64,000 bases of DNA from Posidonia oceanica (Eukaryota; Streptophyta; Magnoliopsida; Alismatales; Posidoniaceae): contig JAZBRS010000026.1 in the NCBI GenBank assembly GCA_037176725.1, forward strand, positions 151,043,501 through 151,107,500. Reading direction: 5' to 3'. A program made the translations under genes and the position numbers. Below the pieces are notes generated by a model. That model was not told the DNA's origin. It worked only from the letters and a program-made list of their open reading frames with translations, and searched no databases. Below, in pieces: positions 11,590-21,135 of this stretch. The number at the start of each line of letters is the position of its first letter. The stretch's first letter is position 1.

Positions 11590-12755
11590 TTTCAAGACTT
11601 CGGCTTTTGTCTTGGCTTTCTCGCCACTCGCATTTCGCATTTTCTACTTACCTTATGCTTTTGCATGCGTTGCTTGCTTACCTGCCTGCCTGTTTATTTA
11701 CCTACTTTATGCTATTTTGCATTTTCTGCTTACCTTATGCTTCTGCTTGCCTCGCTTGCTTACCTGCCTACCTGTTTATTTACTTGCTTTATGCCATGAT
11801 TGCTTACGCTGCTTTATTTTCTCACATCACATGCCTCAATACTTGCTTGGCGCACTATGCATACTTTTTGTGTGATAAGTGTTTTGTTTTACACAAATAC
11901 TATGCCACCATGCACGCACATGCCATGCATACTTGCTTTTTGATATGATAAGTGTTTTCCCTTTCACTATCATGCCCACAGCACTAGTATATACCATGCG
12001 CATGTCTTTTGCAATGATTGTGTTGTTTGCTTGCCATAACTGGGTGATTTTCTTCCCCTTTTGCACTTAACCTAAGGACAATTAAAGACTGATTGCTTCC
12101 CCCATGGCTAACTAAAAATGGCAAGTAAAAATCAACTCTAGGAGCAACTAGAGACTGCAACACACCTGCACCCCCTTGAGTTAATAAAATGCGCAAAATA
12201 AAACTCTAAGCATTTGCATAAAGCATCATATAGGGCATGCATTCTTCTCATCTGAGTCCGCCTACTTGTTTGAGAAGGATAGTCCTGGTCACTTGCCCCG
12301 ACGCTTTGGCGTGGCATGAGTAGATCGGTCTGTCCCCCCTTGTCAGGGGGTCGTGTCGGTGTTAGTAAAGGGTACCACCCATGCTTTTGGCAGGGTCGAG
12401 GCTCCTAAAGCACCACCCCATTATACCTGAGCTCTGGCTAGGGTTGAGACGTGGGACCTACTTTTTCTAGCCTGAGTAGGCGACCCATACTCCCATGAGC
12501 GTCCGAAGTAGACTACCTACTAGGACACCCTAGATTGGTGAGGGAGAGCATGCTAGAAAGCATACATCTGCATTCATGGCATACATCAAAGCATTTGCAT
12601 TTTACTTTCGGGTTCTAACCCTTGTTTTTGCTTGCCTTTCGTGCAGAGGTCGGTGAGCGAGTTCCTTAGCTGGAGCTTGAGCCCTTTCTCTTACTGACGC
12701 CCCTACTGCGACACCTGCTTCTGACCATCCTCTTCCGAGCTATTTCGCCTTCGCG
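11590..12755 (+). other. Element A leader
   Basis: This is noncoding. It is T-rich at first (11590-12080) and then carries the leader block shared with B, D and E (about 12235-12600). That block contains a ccccc-ttgtca-ggggg hairpin (12335-12350) and ends near 12646 in a pyrimidine-rich run closing with tgcag, a plausible 3' splice site before gag. Confidence 0.72.
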
Positions 12756-15446
12756 ATGATAGCTCCCCCTAGGATTCGTCCTCTTGCTCCCAGTCGCAGC
12801 CCTATTCTCACCTGCTCACGGTCAGCCATGGTGCAGCACATCCTTGAGCCCTTGCTTACCCTTGTTTTCCCGGAAGGGATTTCATCTTCGACTCCTCTAA
12901 CTCTCATTTCCACTCCCCCTGTGCCTCCTGTGACACCAAGGTTTCCCCCTTATCGCCCAGGGCACCCCAACATCCTGTAGGGCATTGGCAGACTCACGCC
13001 ACTCCGGACCTGGTCACCGATCCCATCTTGGTGACCCCTACTCACGCTCCGGAGGCACCTCTAACCCCTCCTTCCCTGGTCTATGTCACTTCTGACACCC
13101 ACCCTGCTGCGACAACTTTCGCCTTAGGACCTCTGCCTCCCGGACAGTCTATGTCTCGGCCGTTTGACTCTGGTTCCCCGTCGGTCCTGCAACTCAGCAT
13201 ACCCACTGACAGGTCCCCTGAGGCACAGTATCGGCAGCTGATGGAGACTGCCTAAAGACTGCAGGGTATGGCTCTATCTCTTCGCCCTTCCTTCACTCCT
13301 GCTGCTCCCGAGGCTCCGCTGTGGCCTGCTCTTGCGTCGCAGTCATTCTCCTTTGGACTCCTGCCCAAACCATCGCCCCAGCTACTCACTGCTCCAGTGA
13401 TGGGGGCTCAGCTTCCGCCTCCTGCATATGCACAACACATGGCACAACATCCTCCCCCGGCACCTGGTGGCCAGTCCTTTGGGCTTGTTGGAGTGCAGTA
13501 CCCCTCAGGCCCGCCACCCGGCACCGTGCTGGTGCAGCAACTAAAGCTCCAGCACTCTGCATCACCTACCGCTCAGCATGCTAGTTACTCCTACCCCTTG
13601 CATCAGTAATCCCCTACCCCAGCATACTTTCCTGCACCCACAGCACATCTGCACGGATACGCCCCCCATCCCGTCGCTCCACCAGGCGATGTGATGGTGG
13701 ATCCGATGGAGCACCCCGGTGCGTCCTTTTCGACGTATGTGGTCCTTGCCCCTGCTGCACCACCTCCTTTGGCAGCAGCTCCAGAATCCAACGACGACAG
13801 GTTCGCCGTTCTCGAGAAAGCACTTCGACAAGTGTAGGGTACAAACCTCCAATCCTACTAGTTCCAGGACCTCTGTTACTTCCTAGAGACATGCTCCCAC
13901 CGAAGTTTCACATCCTGGTCTTCGAAAAATACAATGGTAGGGGCTGTCCAATCACACATCTAAAAGCATACTACGGAGATATCGCTCAGCTCTAGGCTGA
14001 CGAGAGGTTGCATATCTGCTTGTTCTAGAAAAGTCTAACTGGCCATGCGCTCAAGTGGTTCACCTCACTTGATATGGCCATCATCAAGATGTGGAACGAC
14101 CTTAGCCAGGCGTTCCTGGGATAATATTCCTTCAACCTGGACTTGGTCCCTAAGCGCGTGGACTTGGTCACAATAAGGTAGAACCCCAGCGAGCCGTTTG
14201 GAGAGTATGTCAGCTGCTGGTGTGCCCTTACTTCACAAGTTCGAGATAGACCCTTTGACGAGGCATCCCTTGAGATTGTGATTGGAGGTGCGCAGCCCAC
14301 TTTCAGGGCTCTGCTCAGCATTCAACCCGTCACGACCTTCACAGCACTGATTCGGGCTAGCACCCATGTAGAGAGTTCGCTACGGAGTGGCAACTTCCCG
14401 GCGCTCTCTGCGTTTGCCAAGCAGGCAGCCATCAGCAGCAACACCAGTAGCACCAGCAGCAACACCAGCTACAACAGCAGTGGTAGCACCAGTAGCCATC
14501 TTAAGAAGAAGGACTCGTCGAAACCCGCTGTTGCCTACGTCAACCCTGCACCCGCACCCACGCCCATGCCTATTCTGTTGTCGGTTCGGCCTCCCCCAAA
14601 TCAGGTAGTGTACGCACCAGCACCTAGAGCACGCCCAGCACCTAGAGCACGCCCCACACCCTGCACCCACATTTGCACCTCCTGCTGTATCTGCCCCTGC
14701 ATTAGCATTAGCATCCCCTCATCCCAGCATCCTCCACTAGCCTCTACTGGAGCATTCCAACCCGGAAGGCGCGGGGACCTCGGGAATCCATTCTCTCTTC
14801 CCTTCTGGGCCTACCACGTCTATGGTAGACCCCTTAGAGCTCATTCATGATGTCTCTGAGCCCTTTCCTCTCTCTCTCTCTATCGTGCGCCCATTGCCGG
14901 CTCCGAGTCAGAGATTCATATGATCCGATCGCGTGCCAGGCTGGGGCGCTCTGCCGTGTGCCCTACCATGCATCCTCAGGCCCCTGCCCCTGTACATCTT
15001 TAGGCTAGACCGCAGGCCTAAACCCCTGCCTCCCACTTAGGTAGACCCCCAGTCAGCCTACTAGCTAGGTCTCAACCAGGGCCTCCAACGACCTACCACC
15101 AGCACCCATCCCCCTATCACCCAACCAATCCTCCTGTGGCCCCTCTTGTGCTCGCAGCATAGGCTCCGCGGTTATTGACCTAACCTGGGATCCCTGTCAC
15201 GTGCCCTACAACTATGCCACGAAAACGTGTGCGGAAGTCATGTGATCGGGGAGGGTCTACAAGCCCCCAGCACTGGTGGTAAGGCCCAGTCATCTAGCAC
15301 CCGCTGTACCCCCACCAGCAAACCAACCCGCAGCACCCCCAGCCTCAAGCCAACCCCCTGCACCCAGCCTAGCAGAGCCTACCCCCAAAGCACCCCCTTT
15401 TACCACCAAAAAGTAGCACCACAAGACCGACATCACCTCCCAACTT
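12756..15446 (+). pseudogene. Element A gag (broken, zinc knuckle deleted)
   Basis: Reading can begin at ATG 12756 or, preferably, at ATG 12828, which is the start shared with D and E and has G at +4. The N-terminal part is Pro/Ser/Thr-rich. A one-base loss near 12945 shifts the frame, another shift occurs near 13890, and TAG/TAA codons interrupt it. The gag core is clear from 13910 to 14400 (FEKYNGRG, HLKAYYGD, KWFTSLDM, YSFNLDLVPK, VRDRPFDE, TTFTALI). A Ser/Asn/Thr tract follows (14430-14510). Compared with B, about 320 bp are missing after the proline-rich segment near 14660, and the CHHC-like knuckle is gone, so this copy lacks its nucleocapsid motif. The C-terminal part is Pro-rich to about 15400. 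Confidence 0.82.
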
Positions 15447-16450
15447 AGGAGGGTTAAGGCAAACATTTCAATTTGGGACCTTATACATTCCTCTTCTGAA
15501 CACCGCGAAGCTTTTCTTCGCGTGTTCCAAGCAACCCATGTGTCCCAAGCTATAGAGCCCGCAGCCCTGGAAAGCATGGTTGGCGTCATTGCGGAGCCTC
15601 AGATCATCTCTTTCACAAGTGATGAGCTACCCCCAATGGGGATTAATCATAACCAACCCTTGTTTGTCACGGTGCAATACAAAAACTTCTGCATTCCCCT
15701 GTCGCTGGTTGATAAAGGATCAGGCCTTAACGTCTGTCCCTTGCGCACTGCAACCAGGCTCGGATTCAAAGCCGAGGATATCACCCCGGTGATAAAGGGA
15801 ATGACAGCTTTTGATAGCACCCACCATGACTCCCTAGGGATCTTGATTATTCCTCTCACCAATGGCCCGGTCAAATTCGATGTAGAATTCTACATTGTTG
15901 ACTTGGAGCCCAACTTCAATCTCCTGCTTGGGCGCCTTGGCTACACAAGCATCAGGTCATCCCCTCAACCCTCCATCGCATGATCAAGTTTCGCCGCGAT
16001 GACGATGTCATTGTTGTCATGGTAGAAGACTTTGACAAGGAGCGGATCGAGGCAGTCTCCTTTGTCTCTGCACAGACTGTCCCCTTTGACCCTGAGCTAT
16101 TAGATGCTTTGTATCGCGTTAATTGGTGTGAGCCGGTTAACTTTATACTTGATCTTGAACGCGTCAACTCCTTGGCCGTTCACAACAACCCCTTCCGGAT
16201 GGTCGAAAATGTCTGTCACAGGTGGGGCTATGTCAAGGGAACGCCGCTCGGGCAGTACGGCCAGGGAATCGCTGAGCCGGTCAGAGCAGTGGAGCAAGGA
16301 GACTCCGAAGGTCTCGGATACACCCTGCAGTCCAGCGAAGACAGATGCCAACAGCCAAAGGATCAAAGCATCGCCATCCCTCAGGACCTCACTAACTTCA
16401 CCAGTGTAGGTACCCTTGGTTCAAGCAGCAGTGAAACCCCTGCACCGTAA
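15447..16450 (+). pseudogene. Element A protease and G-patch-like segment
   Basis: This is the retropepsin-type aspartic protease that processes Gag-Pol. The sequence from about 15522 gives the flap and core region ITFTSDELPP-like, then the active-site strand LVDKGSGLNVCPL near 15700; the usual Tat signature is D-N-G-S, so Asn is changed to Lys here. The LLGR motif at about 15925 is followed by a one-base loss that shifts the frame. From 15980 the frame is open again: YRVN, a G-patch-like motif (WGYVKGTPLGQYGQG, near 16225) and EGLGY. It stops at TAA 16448, after which the same frame continues into the linker. Homology to the B copy is obvious along the whole length. Confidence 0.82.
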
Positions 16451-17995
16451 GTGTCATGCGTGAGCTCTCTGCTGCCAACAGAAGAATGGGTCTACATTGA
16501 GGACTACTACTCGGATGAAGAGCAGTCTGGCATAGTTGAAGCGGCCCCAACCAGCAGTATAGATCAACTCAGCGTGACAGCATCTCGGTCAGTTTGCTTG
16601 GCACTCACTGACGCAGCAGCAAAATTAGTAGGCCCTGTGGTAGAATTGACAGTTTCTCCTCTTCCTACAGCTTCACCAATGTCACAGACAGCCACAGCAG
16701 CAGCACCAAAGTCAAGAGCACGCCCTTCGGCACCATCCAGCAATCAGCTTGCAGCCGCAGTCGCACCAGCATGGAAATCACCTTCTCTGACGGAGCAGTC
16801 ACTAGGATCATTGACAGTGCCACAAGCAATCCAGGTGGCTCTATCAAGCACACCGCTGTCAGCTTCAGCAGATCCTGCTTTGTGGAGGATTCTCGCCGCC
16901 GCTACTGGGAGACAACCACTGTCACCCATGGGCACTGGCGTTTTGTCCCCAAGCATAGCAGCCCAGCCATCGGTCCTCCGACGGAGCACTTGTGCCTCCC
17001 TTCCAGCAACAGCAGTGACCCTGGCAGCCTACCCAACAGTAGCAAAGCAAATGCCCCAAGCAGCAGCAGGCCTAGCAGCCGGCCAAGAGTCAAAAGTCAT
17101 TGTTGCCTACTACGTTGACTCGCCCTCGGATGAGGAGGGAGGAGCGGCTATAGAGGCTCAGATTGACTTTGCGATGGGAGACTTGGAGTAGCTGTTCTAA
17201 GAGCAACTCGCGTCGCTGGCAGAGGACGTCGCAAAGCATTAGGCAGCGAAGAAGGGGAAGGCCGTGGTCACGGATCCCTCCCTGCAAAAAGATCATGCCT
17301 CTATCATGGTTCTAGAGGAAGATCTTGCAGCAGCAGCAGCAACCACTAGACCAGATGAGTTGATCACTCGGCAGCTGGGGGGTGGGTCTAGATGGTTTGT
17401 GCAACGCATGCCCCAATTAGGCAGTGCAGCAAGCGGTGGTACACAGATCAGCCGCCTGCCCGACATATTCCATGCAAGCACATTAGGCCATGCACAGCAA
17501 GCATCAACATCAGCAGCACAACAAGCATCAGCATCAGCAACATAGCCAGCATCAGCATCAGCAGCACAGCAAGCATCAGCATCAGCAACATAGCCAGCAT
17601 CAGCAGCACAGCAAGCATTAACACCCACAGCATCAGCATCCGTAGCGCAGCATGCACAAGCAGTAGCACCGCAACCAACCGCACAAGTAGCAACCGCACA
17701 AGCAACAGCACAGTAAGCAACAACACAGCAAGCAACCGTACAAGCAGTAGTAGCATCGCAAGCAACTACACAAGCAATAGCATCGCAAGCAACCGCACAG
17801 GCAGTGACCACGCAAGCAACAACAACACAGTCAGCAGAAATAGTACAGATAGAAGTAGCAGAGTCAGCAGAATTAGCAGAGTCAGAATCAGCAGAGCAAG
17901 CAGAGCAGATTGCCAGGACAGAGGTCATGCACCGAGGATACAGAAACACTCAGGTAAGCATGACCATCTTGAAGCGTCACTAGGGCCAAGCAGCG
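16451..17995 (+). pseudogene. Element A protease-RT linker (part of pol frame)
   Basis: It is in the same frame as the preceding segment and as RT. It begins with an acidic, conserved motif (YIEDYYSDEEQSG), then is rich in Ala, Ser, Pro, Gln and Thr without a recognisable fold. A short charged motif near 17270 (DHASIMVLEEDL) matches B. Stops at 17189, 17198, 17240, 17543, 17591, 17714 and 17981 all keep the frame. Ogre-type elements are known to carry an intron near this place; the sequence caggtaagc at 17951-17959 resembles a 5' splice site, but the B copy has cgagtaagc and the frame reads straight through, so an intron is unproven. Confidence 0.65.
17480..17830 (+). repeat. Ala/Gln/Ser-coding gca-caa-tca repeat in the linker
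   Basis: This is a degenerate array of gca, cag/caa and tca/aca codons (words such as gcatcagcatcagcagcac) encoding an Ala-Gln-Ser-Thr tract of over 100 residues. The equivalent place in element B has only scattered Ala/Ser/Val codons, so the tract expanded in the A lineage. Confidence 0.8.
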
Positions 17996-19205
17996 AAACA
18001 TTTGCACTCCTTCGATATCTCAGACCCCACCTTTGAGAAGAAGATCCTCTCGGAACTCATTGCATACGGAGAGGAGGATGACGTAGGCGAGGATGAGGAT
18101 GATGAACCATTGCCTGAGTTCCGGCCCCACGACAACGATCAAGAAGGCCCCAACCTCCATGTCGAAGAAGAAACAGAGGTTGTCAGCATCGGCACTACAG
18201 AAGAAGCCAGAGTGGTCCACATTAGCACCCATCTGTCGCCCCAGGCAAGAGTAGAATTCATTGCATTCTTGAAAGAGTATGCAGATGTCTTCGCTTGGAG
18301 CTATGAGGATATGGTCGGCCTCGACATTGAAGTGGTTGTGCACAACCTACCTTTGGATCCAGACGCAAGGCTAGTAAAGTAGAAACTAAGGTGATGGCGA
18401 CCGTAGTGGCTACTCATGATCAAAGAAGAGATCATGAAGCAGCACAATGTTAACTTCCTCAAGGTCGTCCTTTACCCTGAGTGGCTTGCAAACGTTGTGC
18501 CAGTGCCCAAGAAGGATGGCCGAGTCCGCATGTGCATCGACTATCGGAACCTGAACAAGGCGAGTCCCAAGGACGATTTCCCATTGCCGCACATTAATGT
18601 CCTAGTCGACAACACTATAGGGCACAAAATGCTCTCTTTTATGGACGGCTTCTCCGGCTACAACCAAATCAGACTAGCAGAAGAAGTCATGGAGAAAACC
18701 TCCTTTATCACCCCTTGGGGTGTCTTCTGCTACCAAGTTATGTCATTTGGACTGAAGAACACTAGCGCAACCTATCAGAGGACAATGACTGCATTATTCC
18801 ACGACCTCATGCACCAGGAAGTTGAGGTTTACATGGACGATATGATTGCCAAGTCCAAATAGCCTAAGGATCACCTTGCTTGTCTAAGGAAGCTCTTTGA
18901 CCACTTGAGGAAGTACAAACTGTGTCTCAACCCCAGTAAATGCGTATTTGGGGTATCTTCTGGCAAGCTCCTAGGCTACATTGTTAGCCATAGGGGGATT
19001 GAAGTGGACCCGATGAAGGCAAAAGCGATCATGAACATGCCACCCCCTAGGACTGAAAAGGAAGTCCGAGGCCTGCTCGAGCGTCTGCAATATATCAGTC
19101 GGTTCATCGCATAGCTCACGCCTATCTGTGAACCGATCTTCAAGCTCCTGAAGAAGCATGCACAAATCAACTGGAGCGAGGAGTGCCAAGCTGCCTTTAA
19201 CAAAA
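17996..19205 (+). pseudogene. Element A reverse transcriptase
   Basis: This RNA-dependent DNA polymerase copies the genomic RNA. An acidic pre-RT segment (18002-18300, ELIAYGEEDDVGE) leads into fingers and palm: VPVPKKDGRVRMCIDYRNLNKA (18495-18560), DFPLPHI, SFMDGFSGYNQI (18635-18670), MSFGLKN, and the catalytic YMDD box (18830-18841). The thumb/connection motif LGYIVSHRGIEVDP follows near 18970. Stops at 18380, 18392, 18404, 18860 and 19112 are all in frame and there is no frameshift. All three catalytic aspartates are present, so the copy was inactivated by nonsense changes. Confidence 0.9.
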
Positions 19206-19640
19206 TCAAGCAGCTCCTGATCAAGCCTCCTGTTTTGGTTCCTCCCACGACGGGGAGACCTCTGCTTCTCTACCTTTATACCACGCAGCATTCCATGGGC
19301 GCCGTCTTGCACCAACATGACGAATCTAGTAGAAAGGAGCACGCCATTTATTACCTGAGCAAGAAATTCAATGATTGCGAAGCTAGGTATAGCGCAATGG
19401 AAAAGACCTGCTTATCTCTCTTCTGGGCTGCACAGAAGCTGAGGCACTATATGATGGCGTATCCAGTCTGACTTCTATGCCGACATGATCCCATCAAGTT
19501 CCTCTTCCAAAAGCCAGCCATGGTGAGCAGATGCGTCAAGTGGCAGGTGTTGTTGTCTCAATACGACATCACCTTCGTCACGCAGAGATCCATGAAGGGT
19601 CAGGCCAGGGCAGATCACCTTGTTGATTTTCCCTTGCCTG
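19206..19640 (+). pseudogene. Element A first RNase H domain (gypsy type)
   Basis: This is the RT-linked RNase H, removing RNA from the hybrid. Recognisable motifs are LLLYL...SMGAVL (19260-19310), AIYYLSKKF (19340), YSAMEKTCLSL (19390) and HDPIKFLF (19485). The metal-binding first residue common in gypsy RNase H (D in the LYLD motif) is replaced here, as usual for the degenerate connection-type domain of Tat elements. One TGA at 19469 interrupts it. Confidence 0.8.
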
Positions 19641-19726
19641 AGTACCAACCTCTCCAGACGCAATTCCCGGATGAGGATATCCTCTTTGCAATGAAGGACT
19701 CTGATGAAAAGGACCCAGAAGACCAA

Positions 19727-20056
19727 GAGCATTGGCAGCTATACTTTGATAGCGCTGTCAAGAAGAAGGGTCGAGGCGTAGGCGCAGTACTGGTAATGCC
19801 CCAGGGACAGATGATCCCCTTTGCAAGGAAGCTGACCTTCAAATGCACTAATAATGAAGCAGAGTATGATGCATGCATTCTGGGATTGAAGGTCGCGCTC
19901 GAGCATGAGACGCAGAGGCTACATGTGCACGGCGATGCCATGCTAGTGATCTCCCAAGTGAATGGCGATTGGAGAACAAAGGATCCGAAGCTTGTACCAT
20001 ATCACAAACACCTACTGCAGCGGATAGAAGAATTTGCAAGCATCTACTTTTCGTAC
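19727..20056 (+). pseudogene. Element A second (archaeal-type) RNase H, N-terminal part
   Basis: The second RNase H is the hallmark of the Tat lineage. Motifs: WQLYFD (Asp codon at 19748), NNEAEYDACILGL with the catalytic Glu near 19860, HGDAMLVISQ with Asp near 19935, and GDWRTKDPKL. The Gly usually following the first Asp is Ser here. The frame is open and is cut at 20056 after codons for Ser-Tyr by the insertion of element B. It resumes at 52448 with MNRASNAYAD. Confidence 0.88.
20052..20056 (+). repeat. Target-site duplication of element B, left copy (CGTAC)
   Basis: CGTAC precedes the LTR B terminus and is repeated at 52443-52447. Removing B plus one copy restores an uninterrupted RNase H reading frame in element A. 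Confidence 0.92.
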
Positions 20057-20847
20057 TATTGACACCCCATTTTGACAAGCTGAATTGGCTCTCTTTCTCT
20101 CTTTGGTGGTCCCTTCAAAACCCTTCAAAATCAAACCCAAAACAACACCATTTTTCACCCTAGGAAAACCCATCCAAAAACCCTAGGAAAACCCATTTAA
20201 AACCCTAGAAAACCATAGGTTAAACCCTAGGTCAAACCCTAGAAACCCTAGGTCACACACTCACCCAAAACCCTTCCAAATCCAAGTCATTACCCTTCTT
20301 TCTCACCTCATTATCCTTTTCTCTCTCCTCATTATCCTTTTCTCTCTCCTTATTATCCTCCCCCTCTCTTCTTTTCCCTCCTTCAAACTCATCATCAACC
20401 CCATTTAACACTCCTTAAAATAATTAAAGAGAAAAATCCAACCAGAAAAATAAATCAAACACTTAAAAAATAATTCAAAAGAAAATCTAATTAAAAACAA
20501 ATCAAAACAACCTAAAAATAGTTAAAACATTTAAAAACAAATTAAAACAAACTAAAAGACTTAAAAACGATCTAAAACAATTAAAAAACAAATTTCAAGA
20601 CTTAAAACAATTAAAAAACAAATTTCAAGACTTAAAACAATTAAAAACAAATTTCAAGAGTTAAAAACAATTAAAAAACAAAATTCAAGACCTAAAAACA
20701 ATTAAAAACAAATTTCAAGACTAAAAAACAATTAAAAACAAATTTCAAAACTTAAAGACAATTAAAACAAATCAAAATCCATTAAAAGCAATTAAAGAAG
20801 AAAACATAAGAAAAAAACCATTCAAAACCCTTAAATCTAAAAAGCTC

Positions 20848-21135
20848 AATTAAAAACCTTAAAACAAAAGAAAAATTAAACAATTAACAAACTTAAAATC
20901 AAAAGAAAAACTTAAATAAACAAAACAATTAAAAACCTTAAAACAATCAAAAGAAAAATTAAAACAATTAACAAACTTAAAATCAAAAGAAAAACTTAAA
21001 TAAACAAAACAATTAAAAACCTTAAAATAATCAAAAGAAAAATTAAAACAATTAACAAACTTAAAATCAAAAGAAAAACTTAAATAAACAAAACAATTAA
21101 AAACCTTAAAACAATCAAAAGAAAAATTCAAACAA
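20848..21135. repeat. 84-bp tandem repeat in LTR B
   Basis: The phrase aattaaaaacc recurs at 20848, 20927, 21011 and 21095, giving a unit of 79-84 bp in about 3.4 copies. On the minus strand the multiple-of-three period keeps a spurious open frame of repeated Phe/Lys/Asn codons. The 3' LTR carries the same array at about 47900-48190. Confidence 0.85.

Noticed and set aside
17949..17962. Definite intron donor (caggtaagc) between protease and RT in A
   Set aside because: The frame reads through, element B has a changed donor-like sequence, and no matching acceptor is evident; kept only as a possibility.
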